In this document: positions 8,954 through 17,324 of the stretch, in pieces
Layout of the letters: each line of letters starts with the position of its first letter
Position numbering within the stretch: position 1 is the stretch's first letter
NCBI RefSeq assembly: GCF_004965515.1
Contig: NZ_SSHH01000001.1
Location: forward strand, 809,280-873,279
Direction of reading: 5' to 3'
DNA length: 64,000 nt
DNA from: Alteraurantiacibacter aquimixticola
GTDB taxonomy: Bacteria > Pseudomonadota > Alphaproteobacteria > Sphingomonadales > Sphingomonadaceae
Made by a program: the position numbers and the translations under genes
Notes under the pieces: generated by a model
The model's database searches: none
What the model saw: the letters and a program-made list of their open reading frames with translations, nothing else
Told to the model about the DNA's origin: nothing

Positions 8954-10126
8954 TTACTCGTCGTTTCCTACACCCCGGCTGGCCGGATCCATGCTGGGCG
9001 GGGGCGCAGCATCAGGATCGATCGGCTCGACCATGCGGCCGCGCGCAAATTCCTGCTCGCGCGCCGCCCGGTCGGCGGTAATGTAATTGCGGACCTGCAC
9101 GTTCCCCTCGTGGCAGGCATATTCGAAGAATTCGTAGCTGTCGTCGCGCGTCCAGTTGACGCGCAAGGTCCACGGCGCTTCCCACACGACCGGGTCGGAA
9201 TAGGTCAGCTCGTAAGTGATCGTGTCGGGGCCGACCATGTGGAAACGCTCCACCGTGGTCGCTTCATAGCTGGTTGGCAGCGTGTTGTTGGGCGGCACGC
9301 CGCGCGTCGCCATGTTGAGCGGCGAGGCGCCGGGCTGGAGGTTTGTCGTCTCGACCACCAGCGTATTGCCATCCTCCCACCGGCCGCGGCTCTGGCCGAA
9401 CATGCCGGTCACGCCTGCAGGCCATTGTTCGGTCTCTCCCGACACCGGAATGATGCGCGTGCCGAGCATCTCCAGCGCGATCACCACATAGCCGGGTGAC
9501 TGGTAGATGCGGATGCCGTTATTGTAGCGGAAGGGCAGCATCGAAGCAGGGAAACCGCGCGTCCAGCAGCGGTCCCAACTGTCGAAATCACTCACCCAGT
9601 CGAAGGTCTGTCCGGCCACCCAGCTGGCGCGGCTGAACTGGGCGAGGCGGATGCCTTCCTCGGTCAGCGCGGGCAGCTGGCCGTTGGCGGGATCGACCAG
9701 CATGGAGGTGCGGCGGCTGCCGGCCTCATATTCAATCCAGTGGCCAAGGCCGATCGTGCCTTCCTCATCCTCGGATTCGTAGGCTTCTTCCAGCGCTTCC
9801 ACGCGGCCCTGTTCGGCGGCGATTTCCGCCTCGGTCTTCCAGAAGCGGTCACCATATTGCGCCGGGCGCTGCACGGGCAGTTCGGCAATGTCGTTGATCG
9901 GCCAGGTACCGCGCAGGTCCGGATCGCCCCAGGCAGTGGTTCCCGGCTGGTAGGCATCGGAGACGGCGGGCATGGTGGTCAGGTCGTCAGGCACGGCCTG
10001 CGTGGTTGCAACCTGCTGCGGTTCGGCGGCCCGCGTCGTCTGCATGCAGGCGGACAGGGCCATGGTGGCGCCGGCCAGCAGGCTAGCCTTCAAAAGGTGT
10101 TTCGCACGGATATGCGGGCGGTACAT
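8954..10126 (-). CDS. Lipoprotein of an uncharacterised family (paralogue 2 of 3)
   Basis: The 390-residue paralogue of its two neighbours has a lipoprotein signal with lipobox LSAC (Cys 27) instead of a plain Sec signal, so this copy is membrane anchored while the others appear soluble. It retains AWGDPDLRG, RCWTRGFPASMLPF, WEDGNTLVVETTN and EYACHEGNVQVRN. The C-terminus ends in an acidic, Pro-rich tail. It lies 9 bp from paralogue 3 and 64 bp from paralogue 1. Function unknown. Confidence 0.8.
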   Translation of the reverse strand: MYRPHIRAKHLLKASLLAGATMALSACMQTTRAAEPQQVATTQAVPDDLTTMPAVSDAYQPGTTAWGDPDLRGTWPINDIAELPVQRPAQYGDRFWKTEAEIAAEQGRVEALEEAYESEDEEGTIGLGHWIEYEAGSRRTSMLVDPANGQLPALTEEGIRLAQFSRASWVAGQTFDWVSDFDSWDRCWTRGFPASMLPFRYNNGIRIYQSPGYVVIALEMLGTRIIPVSGETEQWPAGVTGMFGQSRGRWEDGNTLVVETTNLQPGASPLNMATRGVPPNNTLPTSYEATTVERFHMVGPDTITYELTYSDPVVWEAPWTLRVNWTRDDSYEFFEYACHEGNVQVRNYITADRAAREQEFARGRMVEPIDPDAAPPPSMDPASRGVGNDE

Positions 10127-10135
10127 TACTTGCTC

Positions 10136-11182
10136 CTACTCGGACCCGCCGACCGCCGCCGCAGCGGCTTCCGCGCGTTCGGCGCGGCTGGCGGTAATGA
10201 AGTTGCGGATCTGCACATTGCCTTCGTGGCAGGCGTATTCGTAAATCTCGTAATCCTCGTCACGCTGCCATTCGAGACGCGCTGACCAGGGCTGGGTGAA
10301 GACGACCGGGTCTTCCCAGGTGAATTCGTAGATGATCTCGTCCGGGCCGACCATGTGGAAACGCTCGACCAGGCGGGCCTGGTTGCTCACCGGCGTATCG
10401 TTTTCACGCGGGGAGCCGGTGGTGCCGATATTGGTGGCGGACGGGCCAGGCTTGAAATTGGTGGTGACCACTTTCAGCGTGTTGTGATCTTCCCACTCGC
10501 CCCGGCTTTCGCCCAGCCAGTGGTCGATCTGCGAGGGGATCGGTGCGCTGCCATCGGTCGGGATCAGGCGCGTTTCGTGCACCATTTCCATCTGGATCGC
10601 GACGAGTCCCGGCGACTGAAAGATGCGCATCCCGTTATTATACATGAACGGGAACATGGAGGCGGGCAGGCCACGCGAAATGCAGCGGTCCCAGCTGTCG
10701 AAATCATGCCAGGTGTCGAAGGGCTGGCCCTGCACCCAGGTGGAGCGCATGGCATCGGACAGGCGCTGGCCTTCCGCCGTGAAAGCGGGCAGCTGGCCAT
10801 TGGAAGGCGAGGTGATCCAGCTGGTGCGGCGATTGGCTGCCGCGACTTCGGCCCAGTGGCCGATGCCCATCGTGTCCGTGCTGTCTTCGTTCTGGTAGCG
10901 CTGCTCGAGCGCTTCGACCATTCCGGTGCGTTCGGCGAATTCCTCCTGCGTCAGCAGCTGCCGGTCGCCGTGCTCCGCCGCGCGTTGCAGCGGGGTGCGG
11001 CCGTTCAAATGGTCGATAGGCCAGCCGCCGCGGAAATCGGGCTCCCCCCATGCGGTCAGCTCGGGCTGGTAGTCATCGGACGGGGCGGGGAGGACGGTGA
11101 GGTCCTCCTGCGCCCACGCACCGCTACTGGCCAGCGCCGCGCCGCCCAGCAGGGCGAGCGTCGTCTTCCGCAGCGCCGACAT
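10136..11182 (-). CDS. Exported protein of an uncharacterised family (paralogue 3 of 3)
   Basis: The 348-residue protein has a Sec signal peptide (AWAQ cleavage) and is the most divergent of the tandem trio: AWGEPDFRG, RCISRGLPASMFPF and EYACHEGNVQIRN. Its ATG at 11182 overlaps the TGA of the upstream PQQ dehydrogenase gene by one base (TGATG), so translation is probably coupled and the two proteins are likely to work together in the periplasm. Both Cys residues of the family are kept. No catalytic motif is recognised. Confidence 0.8.
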   Translation of the reverse strand: MSALRKTTLALLGGAALASSGAWAQEDLTVLPAPSDDYQPELTAWGEPDFRGGWPIDHLNGRTPLQRAAEHGDRQLLTQEEFAERTGMVEALEQRYQNEDSTDTMGIGHWAEVAAANRRTSWITSPSNGQLPAFTAEGQRLSDAMRSTWVQGQPFDTWHDFDSWDRCISRGLPASMFPFMYNNGMRIFQSPGLVAIQMEMVHETRLIPTDGSAPIPSQIDHWLGESRGEWEDHNTLKVVTTNFKPGPSATNIGTTGSPRENDTPVSNQARLVERFHMVGPDEIIYEFTWEDPVVFTQPWSARLEWQRDEDYEIYEYACHEGNVQIRNFITASRAERAEAAAAAVGGSE

Positions 11183-13170
11183 CAGTTGCCCGCCGGAAGC
11201 GCGAAGGTGACGTAGCGGCTCTCACCCGGTTCGGGCAGGCCGAGACCGCCGAGGAAGTGGCCGACGCCGCCCACCGGCACGGTGATGTACTGGCGGCCAT
11301 TCACTTCATAGACGGCCGGAACGCCTTCGGTCGCCGCGTCGAAGCGGTGTTCCCACAGAACTTCGCCGGTCGCCGCATCGCGGGCGCGGAAGGCGCGGTC
11401 GGAGGCGGTGTTGACGAAGAGCAGGCCGCCCGCCGTGGCGATCGGGCCGGAACGCGGCGCCTGAGCGCCCACGCCGGTAATGCCCTGTTCCTCCAGCGTC
11501 AGGATCTCGCCATTCGGAATGTGGAAGATCCGCTCGCCCGTATTCATGTCATAGGCGGTGAGGTTGGAGAAAGGCGGCTTGATCGCGACCATGCCGTTCG
11601 ACTGCAGCATGAAGTTGACCGGCCAACGCCAGGGAACATTGTCTTCCTGCGCGTTCGGCATGGCGGCCAGCGCGCTTTCGCGATTGTCCTTGTTGATCTT
11701 CAGCAGCAGCGGCAGTTCGCGGCTGACGACATAGAGGCGCTGGTTCACCGGATCGACCGCGACATTGCCCCAGTTCGCACCGCCATTGTGACCCGGATGC
11801 GAGATCGAGCCACGCTCGGACGGCGGGGTGAAGATGCCGTCATTGCGCCATTCGTTGCGCAAACTGTTGCGCAGCGCTTCCTGGTCAGCCTCGGGCAGGT
11901 AGGGGTTGATGTCGTCCTCGGTGAAGCTGAGGCGCATGAAGGGTTCGGGCCAGGTCGGTACCGGCTGGGTGGGGGAGGCATGCTCGCCCTCCACATCTGA
12001 TGCCGGGACAGCCACTTCCTCGATCGGCCAGATCGGCTCACCCGTCAGGCGGTTGAAGGCGAAGACATAGCCGTGCTTGGTCGCCTGGATGACGATCGGG
12101 ATATCCTGGCCGTCCTTGGTGATCGTCATCAGCTTGGGGGCGACCGGAAGGTCGAAGTCCCACAGGTCATGATGGACGATCTGGAAGTGCCAGATGCGCT
12201 CGCCAGTCTCGGCATTGATGGCCACCAGCGAGTTGGCGAACAGGTTATCGCCCTCGCGGTTGCCGCCGTAGAAGTCATAGCGGGCGGTACCGAAGGGCAC
12301 GAACATGATGCCGTTCTCGACGTCGATCGTGCTTTCCGACCAGTTGTGAACGCCGCCGAACTTCTCATGATCCTCGGCCGGCCAGGTGTCGTAGCCGAAT
12401 TCGCCTTCACGCGGGACAGAGTGGAACACCCACTTCAGCTCGCCCGTGATCACGTCATAAGCCTGCACGTCGGCGGGCGAGGATGCATAGTCGTAGGCGC
12501 CCGCGGGCAGCGACATGATGACGGTGTTCTTGTAGATGCGGCCCGGATTGTTGGTCATCAGCGGGTTGCCCGGCATGGCGACATCATCCGCCAGCGCATC
12601 GCGCAGGTCCACGCCGCCATTATTGCCGAAGCTGGTGATCACCTGCCCGGTGGCCGCGTCGATGGCGCGCAGCATGCCGCCATTGAGGACGATCAGGCGG
12701 CCTTCAGAACCGTCTTCGCTTTCCCAATAGTTGACGCCGCGCGAGCCCGCGCCACGGCCTTCGAGGCTGGAGACCCACAGCTCCGAACCCGTTGCCGGGT
12801 CGAGCGCGACGATCTGGCCCTGGCCATTCTGCACATACATGCGGCCGCCGCCCACGGTGGGGCTGAAGATCGGGGGCTGGCCTTCGCCGGTGGCATAGGT
12901 CCAGGCGACTTCAAGCTGCGAGACGTTGGAGCGGTTGATCTGGTCGAGCGCCGAATATTGCGAGCTGTCGCCACCGCCCAGATAGCCGTCCCAGCCGACG
13001 TAATCGATGGCGGAGGACGGCGCGGCGGCCGTGGTGGTCATGCCGGAATCGTAAGCGGTGCTGCAGGCGGCGCTGGCCATGGCGAGCGCCGAAATGGCGG
13101 CCAGCTTCATCCCGCGGCGGCCCATGGCACGCGTGCCAGCACTGATGTTCGACAGATTGATCACTACCAT
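11182..13170 (-). CDS. PQQ-dependent dehydrogenase, probable lipoprotein
   Basis: The 662-residue protein is a quinoprotein beta-propeller with blade motifs ALDPATGSELW and AIDAATGQV and the HHDLWDFD motif. It has no haem motif and no Cys-Cys pair. The N-terminal MKLAAISALAMASAAC segment is a lipoprotein signal (Cys about 36 in the longest frame). The start is uncertain: ATG 13170 sits directly against AGGGAG, GTG 13164 has better spacing, and Met 21 gives a shorter, more typical lipoprotein signal. It heads an operon with the three exported paralogues down to 7768; the first of them is translationally coupled. Confidence 0.88.
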   Translation of the reverse strand: MVVINLSNISAGTRAMGRRGMKLAAISALAMASAACSTAYDSGMTTTAAAPSSAIDYVGWDGYLGGGDSSQYSALDQINRSNVSQLEVAWTYATGEGQPPIFSPTVGGGRMYVQNGQGQIVALDPATGSELWVSSLEGRGAGSRGVNYWESEDGSEGRLIVLNGGMLRAIDAATGQVITSFGNNGGVDLRDALADDVAMPGNPLMTNNPGRIYKNTVIMSLPAGAYDYASSPADVQAYDVITGELKWVFHSVPREGEFGYDTWPAEDHEKFGGVHNWSESTIDVENGIMFVPFGTARYDFYGGNREGDNLFANSLVAINAETGERIWHFQIVHHDLWDFDLPVAPKLMTITKDGQDIPIVIQATKHGYVFAFNRLTGEPIWPIEEVAVPASDVEGEHASPTQPVPTWPEPFMRLSFTEDDINPYLPEADQEALRNSLRNEWRNDGIFTPPSERGSISHPGHNGGANWGNVAVDPVNQRLYVVSRELPLLLKINKDNRESALAAMPNAQEDNVPWRWPVNFMLQSNGMVAIKPPFSNLTAYDMNTGERIFHIPNGEILTLEEQGITGVGAQAPRSGPIATAGGLLFVNTASDRAFRARDAATGEVLWEHRFDAATEGVPAVYEVNGRQYITVPVGGVGHFLGGLGLPEPGESRYVTFALPAGN

Positions 13171-13286
13171 CTCCCTATGGTGTCATGCGGACGGCGACCC
13201 GTCCGAAATTTGCCACAACCTAGCCGCAAGCTGCGCGCAACAACAAGGCCCTATAAGGCCTCGAATTTGACTTAATCCGGAATTTT

Positions 13287-13312
13287 TGTCGCCAATTGTA
13301 ACATCGGCGACA
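13287..13312. promoter_or_regulatory. Palindrome upstream of a PQQ dehydrogenase gene
   Basis: TGTCGCC and GGCGACA form perfect seven-base arms separated by 12 bases, between the stop of the anchor-protein gene (13326) and the PQQ dehydrogenase start (13170). It lacks a T-tract on the minus strand, so an operator or an RNA 3' hairpin is more likely than a standard terminator. Confidence 0.45.
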
Positions 13313-13325
13313 GGGGCGCTTGTCC

Positions 13326-13964
13326 CTATTCGGCATCCTGCATCGCATGGCCCGCTGCAGCGCCTTCAACGGTGTTCTCCACGCCTTCCAGCGGGCGCTC
13401 GAATTCGCCTGCCTGGCTGAAGATCTCCGAATTGGTCATCCCGCCCGTGGTTTCGAGGGTGAGCGTGACCGGCTCCAGCGTACGGTTCTGCCAGTACCAG
13501 CCATGAATGCCGGTGAAGGGCGCGATGTAGACGCCTTGCATCGCCTGCGCCGCATCCACGCCAAAGCTTTCGGTCATCTCCACGCCGCCCTCGAACGGGT
13601 GGGCATGCATATCGTAATTGAGTGTGTCCGACCCTTCCCAGCGGAAGGCGACGCGCGCGCCTTCTGGGATGGTGTATTTGAACTCGACCGATTCATAGGG
13701 TTGCAACTCGTATGTCCAACTGTCGGCAACGCCTTCCTCGGCCGCAGGCGGCGTGTCGGAGAGCAGCAGCACCTCCTGCGTCTCCATCCGCGCCATGCCG
13801 CGCTCCAGCTCCGGATTGTCGGGATCGGCGATCTTGGTGAGGCCCGTTGCCGTGCCGATGCCGGTGGGATCGTACCCGGTCTCCGCCGGGATCACGAAGG
13901 CGACGGCGATGAAGGCGACAACTGCTACGCCGGCAATGATGAGAGGCTTTTTCGAAGTGCTCAT
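13326..13964 (-). CDS. Membrane-anchored periplasmic protein
   Basis: The 212-residue protein has one N-terminal membrane helix (about residues 8-26) without a clear cleavage site and a globular domain of about 180 residues facing the periplasm. The segments GARVAFRWEG, YDMHAHPFEGG and FTGIHGWYWQN, rich in His and Trp, recall proteins usually named transmembrane anchor proteins. Its ATG overlaps the stop of the HupE/UreJ gene (ATGA), which strongly links the two. The His residues might bind metal, but that is inference. Confidence 0.75.
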   Translation of the reverse strand: MSTSKKPLIIAGVAVVAFIAVAFVIPAETGYDPTGIGTATGLTKIADPDNPELERGMARMETQEVLLLSDTPPAAEEGVADSWTYELQPYESVEFKYTIPEGARVAFRWEGSDTLNYDMHAHPFEGGVEMTESFGVDAAQAMQGVYIAPFTGIHGWYWQNRTLEPVTLTLETTGGMTNSEIFSQAGEFERPLEGVENTVEGAAAGHAMQDAE

Positions 13965-14680
13965 GATGACAAATATCCTTGGATTTGCACGGCGGTGAGC
14001 GCCACGCCCACCGCGATCAGCGCGATATTGGCGGCCTTCGCATATTTCGCAAAGCTCGGCCTATTGCGCCAGGAGTTGAACAGGGTGACGACGAAGGCGA
14101 GGACGATGACCTGCCCCAGCTCGACGCCGACATTGAATGAAATGAGATTGGTGAGCAGGCCGTTGGGCGAAACCTCCAGGTCCATCACCTTGGTGGCAAG
14201 GCCCATGCCGTGGAACAGGCCGAAGACCAGCACGGCAAGCCGCGTATCGATATTGAGGCCGATCTTCGCAAAGCCGCCGATATTCTCCACGCCCTTGTAG
14301 ATCACCGACAGGCCGATGATCGCATCGATGATATAGGCATTGGCGCCAATCCCCATCAGCACGCCGCCCATCAGCGTGATCGAATGGCCGATCGTGAACA
14401 TGGAGACATAGAGCACCACGTCCTTCAGCCGGCGCAGGAAGAAGACCACGCCGACAAGGAAGGCGATATGGTCATATCCCGTCACCATGTGCTTGGCGCC
14501 GAGATAGAGGAAGGGGAAGATCGCCGGGCCCTCTATCGACTGGACGAAAGCCTTGTCCCCCTCCGCCACGTCATGCGCGAACGCGGCGAAGGGGGCCAGC
14601 GCCACGGTGACCAGCACCGCAGCGAGGGTAAGCAGCGCCCAGCCAATGGGCGAGAGGCGGAAGGCGCGAAGTGCCGTCAC
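13961..14680 (-). CDS. HupE/UreJ family membrane protein
   Basis: This 239-residue protein has about six to seven membrane helices and the family pattern of His residues within helices: KHMVTGYDHIAFL, IGHSITL and FGLFHGMGLA, plus HDVAEGD at the periplasmic N-terminus. HupE/UreJ proteins are implicated in nickel or cobalt passage, but the metal here is unknown. The start is GTG 14680, which shares GTGA with the stop of the DUF3147 gene; a longer upstream frame is only an extension through that gene. It forms a three-gene operon with the DUF3147 and anchor proteins. Confidence 0.85.
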   Translation of the reverse strand: MTALRAFRLSPIGWALLTLAAVLVTVALAPFAAFAHDVAEGDKAFVQSIEGPAIFPFLYLGAKHMVTGYDHIAFLVGVVFFLRRLKDVVLYVSMFTIGHSITLMGGVLMGIGANAYIIDAIIGLSVIYKGVENIGGFAKIGLNIDTRLAVLVFGLFHGMGLATKVMDLEVSPNGLLTNLISFNVGVELGQVIVLAFVVTLFNSWRNRPSFAKYAKAANIALIAVGVALTAVQIQGYLSS

Positions 14681-15027
14681 AGCCTGATCCCCACCTTGGG
14701 CGCGATAAGGACCATCAGCGTGTAGAGGACGATGGTCAGCACGCATCCGGCTGCCAGCGCGGCCCAGAAGCCCACCCCGTTGCGCATCATCAGCGGGATC
14801 GCGAGGAACATCGGCAGCGAGGGCAGCACGAACCAGAAGGTCGCGGCGGAATGATCGGCGAGGCGCTCCGCATCGCCCGTATCATGCCACAGCCAGATCA
14901 TGGCGAGCACGGAAACCAGCGGCAGCGAGACGATCAGTGCGCCCACACCGGGCCATCGCCGCGCCACTTCGGATGCCACTGCGATGATTACGCCCGACAA
15001 AAGCGCCTTGATGATCAGGTAGTACAT
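14677..15027 (-). CDS. DUF3147 inner-membrane protein
   Basis: The 116-residue protein has four membrane helices and begins MYYLIIKALLSG, with SEVARRWPGVGALIVSLPL, as in the DUF3147 family of small inner-membrane proteins of unknown function. ATG 15027 is chosen over upstream Met codons because the residues before it are Arg-rich and look like an out-of-frame reading of the neighbouring gene. It is the first gene of the DUF3147 - HupE/UreJ - anchor operon. Confidence 0.85.
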   Translation of the reverse strand: MYYLIIKALLSGVIIAVASEVARRWPGVGALIVSLPLVSVLAMIWLWHDTGDAERLADHSAATFWFVLPSLPMFLAIPLMMRNGVGFWAALAAGCVLTIVLYTLMVLIAPKVGIRL

Positions 15028-15053
15028 GGTGCCACCGCTCTGTCCGCTCGACC

Positions 15054-15611
15054 CTATTCGCCGGAGCCTTCCATATATTCCTCCAGCGTCTCGTCGGTAT
15101 TGGGGCGATTTGCGTCGGTCTGGACGGTGTCGACCGTTTCGCCCTCGGGCAGCTCGGCGGGCGGATACATCTGGTGGCAAGCGGTGCACACGGCATAGAC
15201 GGTGCCGCCCACTTCGAACACGGCCTCGGGATCCTTCGCCAGCGCGGCCTCTTCCGCCTGCGTTGCGACATCCTGCAATCCTTGCGCGAATTGCAGCCAG
15301 TCATCGCCGCGGCCATCGGCATAGGCGGGGCTGGCGAGCACTTCGCCAAATTCGCGAAGCTTGACCGCTGCGGCGCTCACCTTGGCCCATTCCTCGTCGG
15401 TTTCGGGTTCGAATTCGGTGAAAACGGCTTCGCCATCCACCAGCTCGCTGACCGCGCCGACCGCGCCCCAATAGATCTCTGCCGTGGGCTGCACTTCATT
15501 CGCCATGAACTGCTGCGCGGTGCCATATGGCATCTCCACGGGTTCTTCCCCGCAGCCGGCGAGTGCGATGATCGGCAGCATGAGTGCCGTCTGGCTGAGA
15601 ATTCTACGCAT
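15054..15611 (-). CDS. Cytochrome c lipoprotein
   Basis: The 185-residue protein has a lipoprotein signal ending LAGC and a single haem-binding CTACH motif close to the C-terminus, within a mainly helical protein. A C-terminal haem motif after a helical domain is the layout of the cytochrome c-prime/c556 class. It is probably anchored in the periplasm and could accept electrons from the PQQ enzymes. ATG 15611 has GGAAGGG nine bases upstream. The next gene in this direction is the DUF3147 gene, 26 bp away, so it may head that operon. Confidence 0.82.
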   Translation of the reverse strand: MRRILSQTALMLPIIALAGCGEEPVEMPYGTAQQFMANEVQPTAEIYWGAVGAVSELVDGEAVFTEFEPETDEEWAKVSAAAVKLREFGEVLASPAYADGRGDDWLQFAQGLQDVATQAEEAALAKDPEAVFEVGGTVYAVCTACHQMYPPAELPEGETVDTVQTDANRPNTDETLEEYMEGSGE

Positions 15612-15710
15612 GTGTTTTTGCCCTTCCATTCCTCTACCCTGCATCATGGCTCTAGCAGCAGCGCCATACTAGCCACAACTGACATATGGTTGACAGCTGT
15701 TAGTTGACAA

Positions 15711-15729
15711 TGTCCGAAAATTTCGGACA
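15711..15729. promoter_or_regulatory. Perfect 19-bp palindrome in a divergent promoter region
   Basis: TGTCCGAAA and TTTCGGACA are perfect nine-base arms around a single A, lying between the two divergent cytochrome genes (ATG 15611 minus, ATG 15841 plus). Size and symmetry fit an operator for a dimeric regulator. GTCCGAAA recurs at 13201-13208, near the PQQ dehydrogenase start at 13170. Confidence 0.6.
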
Positions 15730-15840
15730 AGCGAACCACGCATAAATCTCCGGTAAATCTTGACTCGGGTAGGAGGTTTGTTGACTAGGGCCGCGAATTT
15801 GCGACCCTCATGAACAGATTTGGAAAGGTGGAAACGGGAT

Positions 15841-16242
15841 ATGGCTGGAAACAAGGGTATTGCTGGCAAGTGGTTCAAGACGGGCGTGGCTACGCTGGGC
15901 GCTGCGGCGCTGGCTTTCCCGCTGGTGAGTGCGGTTGCCACCCCTGTGGATCCGACCCAGGCTCCGGTTGAGGAAGTTGCCGAGGCGGCCCTGACTGCAG
16001 AGCAGGCGGACGAAGCGCGCGGCCTGTTCAGTTCCTGGTCCTGCGGCGTCTGCCACGCGATGGCCGATGCTAACGGCACCGGCCACATTGGCCCGTCCTT
16101 CGATGGCAATGATGCGATGGACAAGGACTTCATCGTCGCCCGCATCACCAACGGCCAGGGCGCCATGCCTGCCTTTGGCGGCCAGATCACCGATGAAGAG
16201 ATCGACCTGCTGGCGGCCTATATCATGGAAGCCAAGAAGTAA
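15841..16242 (+). CDS. Class I cytochrome c
   Basis: The 133-residue exported protein has a Sec signal or uncleaved N-terminal anchor (about residues 12-35), a haem site CGVCH and an axial Met in GAMPAFGG, typical of a small soluble or anchored class I cytochrome c. ATG 15841 is chosen over an upstream TTG at 15820 because it follows GGTGG and gives a normal signal. It is monocistronic, ending at the terminator at 16271. It is a plausible electron acceptor for the nearby PQQ dehydrogenases that lack haem. Confidence 0.9.
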   Translation: MAGNKGIAGKWFKTGVATLGAAALAFPLVSAVATPVDPTQAPVEEVAEAALTAEQADEARGLFSSWSCGVCHAMADANGTGHIGPSFDGNDAMDKDFIVARITNGQGAMPAFGGQITDEEIDLLAAYIMEAKK

Positions 16243-16270
16243 GCTTCGGCTACTTCGGACTGATTGAAAG

Positions 16271-16298
16271 AGGGGATCCCGCAAGGGGTCCCCTTTTT
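16271..16298 (+). terminator. Intrinsic terminator after cytochrome c gene
   Basis: GGGGATCCC pairs with GGGGTCCCC (one G-T pair) across a GCAA tetraloop and is followed by TTTTT, 29 bases after the cytochrome stop codon. Confidence 0.9.
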
Positions 16299-16308
16299 CG
16301 TTGCGGCC

Positions 16309-17295
16309 TCAGTTCTGTCCTTGCGCAGTGCGGCTGTTGGGGCCGACCTGCGCGAAGTAGTTGGTCACCCCGTCCGGGTCGCTCAGCCATACGGTGATGA
16401 GGTCGAACCCGCGCAGCTTGTTGAGCGGGGTTTGTACGCCGATATCGCGGTGATCGCCGCGGGCAGCAGCCAGCGGGGCGTCGGTGACGACATACTGGAT
16501 GCCCGCGCTGCCATTGTCGGCCCCGCCGCCAGCGGGCGTCTGGTGCAGGAAGATCGTCGTCTCGTTGAAGTTGTAGGGGTACTTGGTCACGCCCAGCTGC
16601 GCGTCCTCGACAGGCGGCAATTCGGTGAGGCCGACGAATTCGCGGTAGAAGGCACGACTTTCGGCGAGGTCGGACACGCCGATGCCTACGCCCACACCGT
16701 CATCCGAATGGTCCTTTGCCGCCGGATCGATCACGATCTGGATCGGGAAACCGCCCGGATCATCGGTCAGTGCAACCCAGGTCCCGTCCGCTGCCTCGGT
16801 GAATTCCGGAGTGTCGAACCCGGTCTCGGCGAAGCGAGTCTGCACAGCTTCTGCATCGGGGAAGGTCAGGCGGAAATAGCGGATGCCCGTGCCGCCCGTG
16901 ACGCCGCCCGAAAGGTCGTAGAGCCGGTCGCCCACCTGTCCGGCCGACAGCTTGATCTGCATGCTGCCGACCCCCGTCAGGATCATCTGCTGCGTGCTGG
17001 TCAGCTGGATCGGATTGAGCGAGCGCAGCGCCAGCGCGTTGACATAGAAGTTCACCATGTCGTCCGTGATCTCACGCGGGAAACGGCGGAACACGTTCAT
17101 GCCGCCGCCGGTGACGATATCGGCATTGGATGCCTCAAGCTGCGCCTGCGTCAGCTCGCCCGGTGCATAGGCAATGTCCTCGGCGCTATCCATCAAGGCG
17201 CCTTCGGGCGTGGTGATGGCATTGTCCTGTGCATTGGCGGCACAAGCGGCCAGCGCGATGGCGGCGACGCCGGCGAGGGCTGTCTTGATGGTCAT
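16309..17295 (-). CDS. Exported protein with two VOC (glyoxalase-fold) modules
   Basis: The 328-residue protein begins with a signal peptide (lipobox-like LAAC, or cleavage at NAQ). Two vicinal-oxygen-chelate modules follow, about residues 60-170 and 190-315; the second opens VGIGVSDLAESRAFYREFVGL-like with a typical VOC strand-helix pattern, and both carry the family arrangement of strand then helix then hairpin. VOC proteins are normally cytoplasmic, so export is unusual. ATG 17295 follows AAGGGAGAG; an upstream Met (17316) is less likely. The gene lies 29 bp downstream of a PQQ dehydrogenase in the same direction. Metal ligands and reaction cannot be assigned. Confidence 0.8.
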   Translation of the reverse strand: MTIKTALAGVAAIALAACAANAQDNAITTPEGALMDSAEDIAYAPGELTQAQLEASNADIVTGGGMNVFRRFPREITDDMVNFYVNALALRSLNPIQLTSTQQMILTGVGSMQIKLSAGQVGDRLYDLSGGVTGGTGIRYFRLTFPDAEAVQTRFAETGFDTPEFTEAADGTWVALTDDPGGFPIQIVIDPAAKDHSDDGVGVGIGVSDLAESRAFYREFVGLTELPPVEDAQLGVTKYPYNFNETTIFLHQTPAGGGADNGSAGIQYVVTDAPLAAARGDHRDIGVQTPLNKLRGFDLITVWLSDPDGVTNYFAQVGPNSRTAQGQN

Positions 17296-17324
17296 GGTTC
17301 TCTCTCCCTTGGTCATGGACAGGC

